Origin: Turicimonas muris
GTDB taxonomy: Bacteria; Pseudomonadota; Gammaproteobacteria; Burkholderiales; Burkholderiaceae_F
Direction of reading: 5' to 3'
Assembly: GCF_002221595.1 (NCBI RefSeq)
Contig: NZ_NHMP01000010.1
Location: 1-64,000, forward strand
Length of the DNA: 64,000 nucleotides
The notes beneath the pieces are model-generated. The model did not search any database and was not told where the DNA came from. It saw only the letters and a list, made by a program, of their open reading frames with translations. Made by a program: the position numbers and the translations under genes. Positions 9,096 through 17,435 of this stretch are shown one piece after another. Each line of letters opens with the position of its first letter. The stretch's first letter is position 1.

Positions 9096-9977
9096 TTAAT
9101 TTCCTTTTGCAAATTCGCTTTTAATGTACGTAATAAAACTTTTAGCCGCCCCAGAAGTGTTTCGCGAAGATGTAATTGCACTGACTTCTCTGCATATTCC
9201 AGTCCACTCAGGTAAAACCCGAATAAAATTTGGCTCACTGTCTCCCAAAGGAATTGGCAATAACGCAAAACCAAATCCTTCTCTAGCAGCTTTTAGTGCA
9301 GCTTGTGTTGTATCTGTTTGAAAGAACCAATTTTTTGAACGAACTTTGTATTCCTTCCCCTCCGAGCTAATAAGTTTCCAAGAAGAAGCGTTTCCGTGCT
9401 GAATAATTATCGGCTGATCATTTAATTGTTCCGGATACGAAACGGAAGAAGCAATTTTTAGGATTGACGGATTTGCATAGATGCCGCTTGTAAACGTACC
9501 TATCCTATAACGGACTCCGGATAATGGCATTTCATCATTTAATACTACGGAAATATCTGAACCTTCCTGAAGGATCTCTTTTGGTTCGTTTGAAGTTTTA
9601 AGAATAATTCGAACTGCAGGATGTTCTTTTAAAAATTTCGTTATCGGTCTCATGAGAAAATTGCTCCCAAATTCGACCGGAGCACTGATACGCAAGATTC
9701 CTTTTGGTTCTTCCTTACTTAGTTGTTTGATGTTTTCTAAAGTCTCTGAGAGAGATTCAAGCGAAGGTCCAACACTTTCGAGTAAAGCTTCACCCGCCGA
9801 GGTGAGAGTGACACATCTGGTAGTTCTATTAAAAAGAGAAACTTTCAGTTCTTTTTCAAGTCCTTGTATGAGATGAGTCACACGAGAGGCAGAAATGTTT
9901 TTTATTTTTGAAACCGCTGTAAAACTTCTGTGCTTTGCAGCAATTACAAAAACTTCTAAAGCTTCCAACCTGTCCAT
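9096..9977 (-). CDS. LysR family transcriptional regulator
   Basis: A LysR regulator of 293 residues when started at the ATG of MDRLEALEVF, which matches the usual N-terminus; an upstream in-frame start would only add 12 unlikely residues. A winged HTH fills residues 1-60 and a periplasmic-binding-like effector domain follows (ILRISAPVEFGSNFLMRP). It resembles the PecT/CrgA-type branch. It is divergent from the metallo-hydrolase gene, the classic layout for a LysR target, and is upstream of the exporter operon on the same strand. The inducer is unknown. Confidence 0.92.
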   Translation of the reverse strand: MDRLEALEVFVIAAKHRSFTAVSKIKNISASRVTHLIQGLEKELKVSLFNRTTRCVTLTSAGEALLESVGPSLESLSETLENIKQLSKEEPKGILRISAPVEFGSNFLMRPITKFLKEHPAVRIILKTSNEPKEILQEGSDISVVLNDEMPLSGVRYRIGTFTSGIYANPSILKIASSVSYPEQLNDQPIIIQHGNASSWKLISSEGKEYKVRSKNWFFQTDTTQAALKAAREGFGFALLPIPLGDSEPNFIRVLPEWTGICREVSAITSSRNTSGAAKSFITYIKSEFAKGN

Positions 9978-9997
9978 ATGATTATTGCAAAAATAAA

Positions 9998-10018
9998 AAT
10001 AATATTTTATCAATTATT
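9998..10018. promoter_or_regulatory. Candidate LysR box in divergent promoter
   Basis: AATAAT-N9-ATTATT is a perfect inverted repeat in the 100-bp gap between the LysR gene and the divergent metallo-hydrolase. Spacing and A/T character fit the T-N11-A rule for LysR sites. The region is very AT-rich, so a chance palindrome is possible. Confidence 0.35.
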
Positions 10019-10077
10019 CGGTTTATTTAAATTAACTAAAAAGATAGGATAGAAAAATAACCTGTTGGAGTTGAAGT

Positions 10078-11028
10078 ATGAAAAACATTAATCGAAGAAA
10101 CTTTTTTAAAGTCAGTATTGGTTCTGCCGCCGTTTTGTCAATGCCAAAAACTTTTGCGAATGAATCTGTACCTTATGCAGATTTGAAGTCTAAAGAGATT
10201 TCGGCAATGTTCGGAGAATTCGCGAAAACTAAGAAAATGCCTGCGAATTTGAATAAATGGTTAAATGATCCGGTCATTCAAAAAATTCCTCCGTACAAAG
10301 TTTTTGATAACGTTTGGTACATTGGTCTTCGCTGGGTTGCGGCCCATCTTATTAAAACAAGCGAAGGCTACATCCTTATTGACACTGTGCATCAGCCTTT
10401 CGTGGGCCACCTTATTGATAATTTGGCAGTTCTTGGTGTCGATCCGTCTGAAATTAAATATGTTCTGATGACTCATGGACATTTCGATCACGTCGGAGGC
10501 GCAACCACCTTGAAACCTTTATTCAAAAATGCGACGTTTGCAATGGGAGAAGAGGGATGGAGAGAGGCATTTAACTTCCAGGGCAAGAAAGCGGGGGCAA
10601 AAACAATGATTCAAAAGGAGAAGGTTCTAAAAGACAAAGAAAAAGTGACTTTAGGAGATACTTCTGTTGTAGCTCTGGCTACTCCCGGACATACCATGGG
10701 CACTTTTTCCTATCTTTACCCAGTTTATGTTGATGGTAAAAAATACACCGCCGTCACTATTGGCGGTTTAGGGTTGAATGCTATTGCCGACAAAAATCAG
10801 CTTCAGGCCTATATCAACTCTTTATCTAAACTGTCAGATGACCTGTTAGGTATTGAAGTTGACCTCACGGCTCATCCGTTCAGCACTGGTCAAACTGAAT
10901 TAATTGACTCCATTAAAAATAGAAAGGCCGGTGAACTTCATCCTCTTGTCAATCGAAAAGCTTTTATTGAACATCTTTCTAAATTGAGAAATGGAGCGGA
11001 GAAATACCTTGAAGAAGGACACGTTTGA
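10078..11028 (+). CDS. Subclass B3-like metallo-beta-lactamase fold hydrolase, Tat-exported
   Basis: A 316-residue MBL-fold protein. The N-terminus NRRNFFK plus a short hydrophobic stretch looks like a twin-arginine signal ending near TFA-NES. Zinc ligands follow the pattern H133-x-H135-x-D137-H138 (MTHGHFDHVGG), H205 (TPGHT) and H266 (TAHPF), the layout of subclass B3 beta-lactamases. Whether it hydrolyses beta-lactams is not shown; many B3-like proteins are lactonases or have unknown substrates. SD TTGGAG precedes the ATG. The divergent LysR regulator suggests induced expression. Confidence 0.85.
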   Translation: MKNINRRNFFKVSIGSAAVLSMPKTFANESVPYADLKSKEISAMFGEFAKTKKMPANLNKWLNDPVIQKIPPYKVFDNVWYIGLRWVAAHLIKTSEGYILIDTVHQPFVGHLIDNLAVLGVDPSEIKYVLMTHGHFDHVGGATTLKPLFKNATFAMGEEGWREAFNFQGKKAGAKTMIQKEKVLKDKEKVTLGDTSVVALATPGHTMGTFSYLYPVYVDGKKYTAVTIGGLGLNAIADKNQLQAYINSLSKLSDDLLGIEVDLTAHPFSTGQTELIDSIKNRKAGELHPLVNRKAFIEHLSKLRNGAEKYLEEGHV

Positions 11029-11076
11029 TAATTAGTTCATTCGCTAAAAAACTCCGTCCGAAAGGACGGAGAGGAA

Positions 11077-11976
11077 TCACCGTCCGCGATATTGTTTAAG
11101 GAAAGAAAGAGGAGTTTGTCCAAAAGTATTTTTGAAATTTTTAATAAAGTAACTGGTCGAATTAAAACCACAGCTTCTTCCAACTCCCTCAACAGTTCTA
11201 TTTGAAGAAAGAAGCATTTGAGCGGCTAAATCCATTCTTTTTTTCAGGATGTAAGACGAAATTGTGATGCCGAGGGCTTCTTTAAATAACCGACAGCACT
11301 CTTCCCGACTAAGGTTTACTGCGAGGGATATTTCTTTCAGAGAAATAGATTCGGTGATGTTGACTTCAAGAAATGTGATTATCTGTTGGCTGACTGCAAA
11401 AGCTCTATCGTTCCTGTCATTTTTAGAAGAAGTTTTTAAGAAGGGAAGGGTTTGATGCCATATCTCTAGAACCAGAGAAATCAATTTGATTTCATTTCCA
11501 ATCTTCTTTTCCTTTTGAATTTCTTCTATTGCTTCGATGTTTTTTAACAATTGATTGGATGAAGAGTTGTCGGTTTTTATTGAGAAGTATTTTGAGGCTG
11601 ATGCCGAGATAAAAGGATGTACCAGGCGTTGAGACAGTTCAGCTCCAACCGAAGAAACTAAAATTTTGGGTGAAAAGTTTAGACAGATATAAGAGTTAGA
11701 AGTTTGGGGAATAGTTGGCCTGGCCATGTGAAGAACCCTGGAGTTCACGAAAAATCCTTCGCCGGTTTTCAGACGAAGATAATTATCCTCAACCCTAAAA
11801 TCAATTTCTCCGCTGGTAACCAGACAGTATTGCAGTTCGTTATGCCAGTGCCATCCGACGTAACCGAGGACATTTCTTTCTAGATAAGTTCGGTAGATTG
11901 CTAAGGGTATACCTTCGGTTACGTGATGGGTAGTTTCTTGTAAATTACAATCGATTGGGATCTGAGTGACTTGCAT
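11077..11976 (-). CDS. AraC family transcriptional regulator
   Basis: A 299-residue protein with an N-terminal cupin sensor domain (HWHNELQYCLVTSGEIDFRVE near 42-62) and a C-terminal AraC DNA-binding domain with two HTH motifs (SLKEISLAVNLS and TVEGVGRSCGFNSTSYFIKNFK). It lies divergent from the ygeY-ygeX cluster with about 100 bp between the starts, so control of that catabolic operon is the simplest guess. The effector is unknown. It is convergent with the metallo-hydrolase gene. Confidence 0.92.
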   Translation of the reverse strand: MQVTQIPIDCNLQETTHHVTEGIPLAIYRTYLERNVLGYVGWHWHNELQYCLVTSGEIDFRVEDNYLRLKTGEGFFVNSRVLHMARPTIPQTSNSYICLNFSPKILVSSVGAELSQRLVHPFISASASKYFSIKTDNSSSNQLLKNIEAIEEIQKEKKIGNEIKLISLVLEIWHQTLPFLKTSSKNDRNDRAFAVSQQIITFLEVNITESISLKEISLAVNLSREECCRLFKEALGITISSYILKKRMDLAAQMLLSSNRTVEGVGRSCGFNSTSYFIKNFKNTFGQTPLSFLKQYRGR

Positions 11977-12080
11977 CTTCTCTACCTCAATATTTTTATA
12001 TTTTATCGGAGAAAAGTTCTATTTCAATTTATTTGCCTTTCTAAAATTTTCCCTAGGATTTAATTGACAAGGAGAATCCC

Positions 12081-13262
12081 ATGAAAGGAACACTTCCTCA
12101 AAAACGGCAGGAACAACTTCTGGAAACTTATAAAAAAGCAATTCAGACAAGAAGTTACTCAAATGAAGAAGAAAAGTTGGCTAAATTTCTTCAAACCGTC
12201 ATGTTGGATTTGGACTTCGATGAAGTTCATATTGATCGAGTCGGTAACGTGGTTGGAAGAGTAGGTAATGGTCCTGTGGTTATCCATTTCGATTCTCACA
12301 TGGATACAGTTGCAGTAAGTGATGCGGAAGAATGGACTGCTCCTCCGTTCGAGGCAAAGGAAGTTGACGGGATGATTTATGGCCGCGGTTCAGTCGATAT
12401 GAAGGGCGGTCTGACTGCATCTATTTTTGCAGCCGCAAATGCCAAGGAACAGGGCTGGTTGGAAGGCAAGACTGTTTACGTGACAGGATCTGTTTGTGAA
12501 GAATATTGCGATGGTGTTTGCCTTGAAAACTTCTATGCCGATCACAAATTGGTTCCGGATTATTGTGTAATCTGTGAACCATCCGATAATGTCATCACCT
12601 TAGGACACACCGGAAAAGTTCAGGCAAGAATAAAAACTTTCGGAATCTCTGCCCATGGTTCAGCTCCTGAGAAGGGAGTGAATGCTGTTTATGAAATGGC
12701 AGAAATTATTCAACGGGTTGAAAATCTCAACAAGACACTTCAATCAACCCCAGGGAAAGGTACGATCGTCTTATCCCAGATTAGCTCAGTTGCAGTTTCT
12801 TTGAATGCGGTTCCCGATCAATGCGAAATTTATCTCGATCGTCGACTTCGATTAGGAGAAACAGTAGACGACGTAAAAAAGGAATTGGATGAATTGGTAA
12901 AGGGTAAGAATGCCAAGTGGAAACCTGGAACTTTGGTAATGAATTCATGGACTGGAGAAAAGTTGGTGTATAAGCCCATTCACAATCCATGGAAAATTTC
13001 GATGGAAGATCCTCTCACTACGGCAAGTATTGAAGCCTATGAAAAAACTTTTGGGCATGAACCAAAGAAATTTGATTTTTGGGATTTCGGAACAAACGCT
13101 GTCGTGCCAGTTTCTCTTGGAGTCAAAACAATCGGTTTTGGTCCGGGTGAATATAAATTGGCTCACATGAGAGATGAAAGATGTGATCCGAACCAAGTAG
13201 TTCAAGCCTGTGAGTTCTATACTAATTTAATTAAAAATCTGCCTGAGGAAAAGCAAAAATAA
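12081..13262 (+). CDS. ygeY: YgeY-like M20 family amidohydrolase/peptidase
   Basis: A 393-residue M20 metallohydrolase close in length to E. coli YgeY. Metal-site motifs are HFDSHMDTV near 70-78 and YGRGSVDMKGG near 100-110, with the E-E pair in GSVCEEYCDG. SD AAGGAG is well spaced. The gene is followed with no gap by diaminopropionate ammonia-lyase, the same pair as ygeY-ygeX of E. coli. In that context it is expected to release an amino compound from an acylated or peptide precursor; the exact substrate is not established. The family has also been linked by co-occurrence to selenium-dependent metabolism. Confidence 0.88.
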   Translation: MKGTLPQKRQEQLLETYKKAIQTRSYSNEEEKLAKFLQTVMLDLDFDEVHIDRVGNVVGRVGNGPVVIHFDSHMDTVAVSDAEEWTAPPFEAKEVDGMIYGRGSVDMKGGLTASIFAAANAKEQGWLEGKTVYVTGSVCEEYCDGVCLENFYADHKLVPDYCVICEPSDNVITLGHTGKVQARIKTFGISAHGSAPEKGVNAVYEMAEIIQRVENLNKTLQSTPGKGTIVLSQISSVAVSLNAVPDQCEIYLDRRLRLGETVDDVKKELDELVKGKNAKWKPGTLVMNSWTGEKLVYKPIHNPWKISMEDPLTTASIEAYEKTFGHEPKKFDFWDFGTNAVVPVSLGVKTIGFGPGEYKLAHMRDERCDPNQVVQACEFYTNLIKNLPEEKQK

Positions 13263-14459
13263 ATGTCTTCTACTATCGAATGTCTTGTCCTTCCTCCCGA
13301 AGGAGAGTGCTCTGAAAATTTCGGAAAGGCTGCGGCTTTAAATTCTTTAGATTTTCATAAGAATGTTCCGGGATATGAGCCAACAAAATTATCCGTTCTA
13401 AAAGCTTTATCAAAGAAACTAGGTGTCGAGAACTTTTGGATTAAAGACGAATCCTCCAGATTTGGTCTGAATGCTTTTAAGGTGCTTGGAGGAAGTTTCT
13501 GCCTTTTCAAAGTAATTTGTGAATTACTGAGATTGGATTCCAACAGACACTTCTTTAAGGATCTTCAAGCGCCCGAGGTTGCCCAATCAATCTCCAAAAT
13601 GACATTCATCACAGCAACTGATGGAAATCATGGCAGGGGAATCGCTTGGAGTGCAAAAAAACTTGGAGCGAAATGTGTTGTTCTTATGCCCAGAGGAACT
13701 TCCTCAGAGCGTTTGGAGAATATCCAAAAGCTGGGGGCCGATGCTTGGATAACCGATGTCAATTATGATGCTACCGTTGCAATGGCAGCTGACATGGCAG
13801 AAAAGAATGGTTGGACGCTCGTTCAAGATACGTCTTGGGACGGTTACGAAGAAATACCAACCTACATTATGCAGGACTATTTGACGATGGCCAAAGAAGC
13901 TCAGGAACAGCTAGGAGAGGAAGTTCCAACTCATGTTTTCCTCCAAGCAGGTGTGGGCTCGATGGCAGGTGCAGTAGCTAGTTTCCTAAAGTCAGCTTAC
14001 GGGGATAGGGCTCCAAAAATTGTAGTTGTGGAGCCGTTTTCCGCGGATTGTATCTATAAAACAGCCGCAGCCGATGACGGTGAGTTGAAGGTCGTGGAAG
14101 GTGATTTAAAAACTATCATGGCTGGACTCGCTTGCGGAAAACCTTGTACTCTCGGTTGGAAAGAGCTCAGAGCCTGCGCATCAGCTTATCTAAGAATTCA
14201 AGAGTCGGTGGCAGCAACAGGTGTCCGAGTCCTTTCAAGTCCTTTGAAAGAAGATCCAAGAATTCTGGCAGGCGAGAGCGGGGCGGCTCCGATAGGAGCA
14301 GTTATCGCACTTCTGGCTGATCCTAATCTCTCTGAGATTAAGAATAAATTACAGTTGAATAAATCTTCAAAGATCTTGTGTTTTTTAACTGAAGGAGTGA
14401 CCGACAGAAAGAGCTTTTTAGAAATTGTTTGGGAAGGAAAATATCCTTCTGCGATTTAA
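13263..14459 (+). CDS. ygeX: Diaminopropionate ammonia-lyase
   Basis: A 398-residue fold-type II PLP enzyme. The cofactor lysine is Lys73 in FGLNAFKVLGG, preceded by the family stretch KDESSR; ATDGNHGRGIAW is the substrate/phosphate loop and LQAGVGSMAG the PLP phosphate cradle. The enzyme converts 2,3-diaminopropionate (and D-serine to a degree) to pyruvate and ammonia. Its ATG follows the ygeY stop directly (TAA-ATG), so translation is coupled. With asparaginase downstream it suggests use of amino compounds as carbon and nitrogen sources. Confidence 0.93.
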   Translation: MSSTIECLVLPPEGECSENFGKAAALNSLDFHKNVPGYEPTKLSVLKALSKKLGVENFWIKDESSRFGLNAFKVLGGSFCLFKVICELLRLDSNRHFFKDLQAPEVAQSISKMTFITATDGNHGRGIAWSAKKLGAKCVVLMPRGTSSERLENIQKLGADAWITDVNYDATVAMAADMAEKNGWTLVQDTSWDGYEEIPTYIMQDYLTMAKEAQEQLGEEVPTHVFLQAGVGSMAGAVASFLKSAYGDRAPKIVVVEPFSADCIYKTAAADDGELKVVEGDLKTIMAGLACGKPCTLGWKELRACASAYLRIQESVAATGVRVLSSPLKEDPRILAGESGAAPIGAVIALLADPNLSEIKNKLQLNKSSKILCFLTEGVTDRKSFLEIVWEGKYPSAI

Positions 14460-14460
14460 A

Positions 14461-14560
14461 AAATTAAGAGTGGGCGCCGGTCTTTAAAAGGCATGAAAGC
14501 CCGGACATACATAAGCGGTGTCGAAGTTGGCCGCGCGCCCATGGTTCGAATTCTAATTTC
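14461..14560 (+). ncRNA. Candidate structured RNA between ygeX and the FAD dehydrogenase
   Basis: This spacer is GC-rich compared with the AT-rich DNA after it and can fold into a closed structure. AAATTA (14461-14466) can pair with TAATTT (14554-14559). GTGGGCGC (14470-14477) pairs with GCGCCCAT (14535-14542). Inside, CCGG/CCGG enclose a GGC-GCC hairpin, and GCGG/CCGC form another stem. It does not match a tRNA, tmRNA or a riboswitch class I recognise. It could be a riboswitch-like leader, a terminator relic or chance. Confidence 0.3.
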
Positions 14561-14826
14561 TTGTTTATTAGAGGCTTTCAAAGCTCACCTCAATCTGAGT
14601 TTATTTTTATTTTTAAAACCAAATTTGAGGAGATGGAGTAAATAGAGAAATGAGCTTAGGAAAGGATGGCCTCTAAGATTTTCTGAAACTTCGAATTCAT
14701 AAAAAATACCTTTGATTTGTTCTGAGTAGTTTGAAGAAGGAGGAGTGCACTGAAAGAAAATTTTTTTCCTTCGTATTTAAGAAACTTGAAAAGCTAAAAT
14801 TTCAAGATCTTCATACGGGTGCGAAA
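14561..14826 (+). other. AT-rich leader region without a recognised gene
   Basis: This stretch lies between the foldable segment and the dehydrogenase start. An 8-bp inverted repeat, TTAGAGGC near 14569 and GCCTCTAA near 14671, is the only structure seen. A TTG at 14731 opens the same frame as the dehydrogenase, and the purine run AAGGAGGAG just inside it could be an SD. Confidence 0.3.
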
Positions 14827-16230
14827 ATGCCTCTTCCAAACGATTTAAAAGACAAATTCATAGAGATTGTTGAAGTAAATCACGTTCTAACGGATCCCTC
14901 CCTATACGGTCCGTACACCGATGACTTCACAGACCACTACAAATCACAGCCCTTGGTTATTCTTAGGCCTAACTCCACGGAACAAGTCAGCCAAATTATT
15001 AAACTTTGTGCTGAAAATCGCTTGGGAGTTGTTGTTCAAGGCGGCAATACGAATTTGACAGGATCAGCGTCTACCTCTACTCCAGATTCAGAAGTTCTTA
15101 TCTCGCTAACCAGAATGAAAAATTTAGTCTCCGTTGATACCAAAGGGGACTCCATGGTTGTTGAAGCGGGAATGACTCTTGCAGATGTTCACAAATGTGC
15201 GGAAGACAACGGTAAGTTTTTCCCGCTTTCCTTTGCGGCAGAGGGCAACGCTACTATTGGAGGTTGCTTAGCATGCAATGCAGGCGGGGTCGCAGTTTTG
15301 AGATACGGCACCACAAGAGAGTTGGTGCTGGGAATTGAAGTAGTTTTGCCTGATGGTCGTATTTGGAATGGCCTCCGTTCGTTGAGGAAAGACAATACCG
15401 GCTATGACTTAAAGAATTTATTCATGGGATCAGAAGGAACCTTAGGCGTAATTACAAAAGTTGTTCTGAAGTTATTCCCGATACCCAAAGAAAAAGAAAC
15501 CTCTTTAGTCTGCGTTGAATCTCCGGCAAAAGCTGTTGCTCTTTTGAATCGTGTTAAAGATTCTGCCGGTTCTTTGCTTACAGCTTTTGAATTAATTAGT
15601 GAAAAACCAATCAGCCGAGTCAAGAAAAATCTTCCTGATGTTGAAGTCCCGGAACTCTCGCCGTCTCCTTGGAAAGTATTGCTCGAATTGTCTTTATTTG
15701 AAAAAAAGGAAGAATCTGTCCTAGAAAGTATTCTTGAGCAAGCGTTTGAAGCAGAAGAAATAACAGATGCAATTATTGCTAACTCTTTGAAAGACAGCCA
15801 TAAATTCTGGCATGTCAGAGAATCTATTCCTCTGGCGGATAGAACCGAGGGAGGCAGCATCCACAGCGATATCAGCCTTCCGATTGCCAGCATCCCGGAA
15901 TTTCTAGAAGTTTCTTTGAAGAGATTAAAGGAAGAGTTCCCTTGGATTGAAGATTCTATTTTCGGACATCTTGGAGATGGAAATCTTCACTACAACTTTG
16001 TCAGCCCGGAGGATCCGACACTGACTTACAGATTCGAAGAAGAAATCAGAAGGAATTTATATACCACAGTGATTGAATATAACGGCTCAATATCAGCCGA
16101 GCATGGGATCGGGATGCTCAAAAAACATCATAATGATGAGTTTAAGGATCCCATCGAACTGGAACTAATGAAGAAGATTAAAAATGCCATCGATCCGGAG
16201 GGCATTATGAATCCAGGTAAATTAATCTGA
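14827..16230 (+). CDS. FAD-binding oxidoreductase, D-lactate/D-2-hydroxyacid dehydrogenase type (GlcD-like)
   Basis: A 467-residue flavoprotein when started at ATG 14827 (MPLPNDLKDKF), which fits family length; an in-frame TTG at 14731 would add 32 basic residues with no family match. The N-terminal half is a PCMH-type FAD domain (VVVQGGNTNLTGSAS, GGCLACNAGGVAVLRYGTTRE, NLFMGSEGTLGVIT). The C-terminal domain ends with HLGDGNLHYNF and SAEHGIGMLKK, typical of D-lactate, glycolate and D-2-hydroxyglutarate dehydrogenases. It probably passes electrons to quinone or an electron-transfer flavoprotein. It lies between ygeX and asparaginase; the substrate is not certain. Confidence 0.88.
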   Translation: MPLPNDLKDKFIEIVEVNHVLTDPSLYGPYTDDFTDHYKSQPLVILRPNSTEQVSQIIKLCAENRLGVVVQGGNTNLTGSASTSTPDSEVLISLTRMKNLVSVDTKGDSMVVEAGMTLADVHKCAEDNGKFFPLSFAAEGNATIGGCLACNAGGVAVLRYGTTRELVLGIEVVLPDGRIWNGLRSLRKDNTGYDLKNLFMGSEGTLGVITKVVLKLFPIPKEKETSLVCVESPAKAVALLNRVKDSAGSLLTAFELISEKPISRVKKNLPDVEVPELSPSPWKVLLELSLFEKKEESVLESILEQAFEAEEITDAIIANSLKDSHKFWHVRESIPLADRTEGGSIHSDISLPIASIPEFLEVSLKRLKEEFPWIEDSIFGHLGDGNLHYNFVSPEDPTLTYRFEEEIRRNLYTTVIEYNGSISAEHGIGMLKKHHNDEFKDPIELELMKKIKNAIDPEGIMNPGKLI

Positions 16231-16247
16231 CAGCCGAAGGTACGGAA

Positions 16248-17429
16248 ATGACAAAGTTAGGCACCGTAACAGAAAAGGAAACTATTTCGCAGCAAATCGA
16301 GCCGGAAGTTGATATCACTGAAGAAGTCCTAGATGACGGTTATTTGGATGTCATGGAAGATAAGACTGTAGTCATCTTTGCTGTGGGGGGCACCATTGCT
16401 ACCAAAAAAGACGGCGAGGGCTATCTTGTTCCGGCTGCTTCGGGTGAAGAACTCTGCAAAAAAGTCCCCGGCTTGGATGACTTGTGCAATATCGAAGTTG
16501 TCAATTTCTCCTGTGTTCAGTCCACGGCTGTGACGCCGGAGATGATGCTTGAGATTTCAAAGCAAGTTCAGGAAATTCTTAAACGTCCCGATGTCTCTGG
16601 AGTGGTGATAACTCACGGAACCGACACTTTGGAGGAGACCGCTTACTTTCTTAGCATCTCTTTATCCGATGAATTTCAGAATGAATATTTCAAACCCATA
16701 GTTCTCACCGGTTCCATGAGGGGAGCAGATGCGGTAGGAGCAGACGGGCCGGCAAATTTATTGGCTAGCGTTAAGGTCGCTTGCCATGACGTGAAGGAAG
16801 ATATCCCGAGAGTGGTGGTCTGTATGAATAACGAGATTCATGCAGCGTCCAGAGTACAGAAAGTTCATTCGGATAATATTGCCGCATTCAAATCTCCTTC
16901 TTGGGGACCTGTCGGTTATGTGGATGACGATCTGGTCTATTTCAGAGCAGGTGCTTTGGATTTAGACATGGGATTTAACTTTCCGACACCCGAAAAATTG
17001 ACGGCAAAGGTTGGCATAGTTAAAGCCGTGACAGGAGATAAAGGCGAACTTATCGATTATTTTACGTCTCAAAAAATAGACGCTTTAGTCATTGAAGGCT
17101 TCGGAAGAGGAAACCTCCCACCGGAAATGATGCCGTCGGTTAAAAAAGCGATAGATTCCGGAATTGAAGTGGTTATTACGAGCCGGACACCGGCAGGAAG
17201 AATTTTGGATTCTTATGGGACACCTGGCAGTGTGAAGGACTCTATTCAGCTTGGTGCAGTCATGGGCGGAGAATCAACCTCGGCTAAAGTACGTTTGCTC
17301 TTGTTGTATATCCTTTCACAACCAAAAGCTCAGGAACTTCGCCGTGAAGATCCCGAGCTTTTCAGAGCGTACTTGCAGGAATGTTTGGATCCTGTACTCA
17401 GCGAACGTCTGTTCTCGATTAAGTCCTGA
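16248..17429 (+). CDS. L-asparaginase (bacterial type I/II fold) with acidic N-terminal extension
   Basis: A 393-residue asparaginase. Catalytic motif 1 is AVGGTIATKKDG near residue 45 (nucleophile Thr in GGTIA) and motif 2 is ITHGTDTLEETAYF near 120. Residues 1-38 are an acidic, glutamate-rich extension with no hydrophobic core, so no Sec signal is visible and the enzyme is probably cytoplasmic. This is odd because the body resembles periplasmic type II enzymes. It starts 17 bp after the dehydrogenase and would yield aspartate and ammonia. Confidence 0.9.
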   Translation: MTKLGTVTEKETISQQIEPEVDITEEVLDDGYLDVMEDKTVVIFAVGGTIATKKDGEGYLVPAASGEELCKKVPGLDDLCNIEVVNFSCVQSTAVTPEMMLEISKQVQEILKRPDVSGVVITHGTDTLEETAYFLSISLSDEFQNEYFKPIVLTGSMRGADAVGADGPANLLASVKVACHDVKEDIPRVVVCMNNEIHAASRVQKVHSDNIAAFKSPSWGPVGYVDDDLVYFRAGALDLDMGFNFPTPEKLTAKVGIVKAVTGDKGELIDYFTSQKIDALVIEGFGRGNLPPEMMPSVKKAIDSGIEVVITSRTPAGRILDSYGTPGSVKDSIQLGAVMGGESTSAKVRLLLLYILSQPKAQELRREDPELFRAYLQECLDPVLSERLFSIKS

Positions 17430-17435
17430 AATCTC

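Noticed and set aside
9041-9274. Minus-strand 77-codon frame at the end of the LysR gene
   Set aside because: It lies mostly inside the LysR coding region in another frame, and the LysR frame carries the clear family motifs.
14461-14560. Selenocysteine or other tRNA gene
   Set aside because: The outer stems pair, but there is no anticodon arm, no CCA end and no proper T-arm stem beside TTCGAAT.
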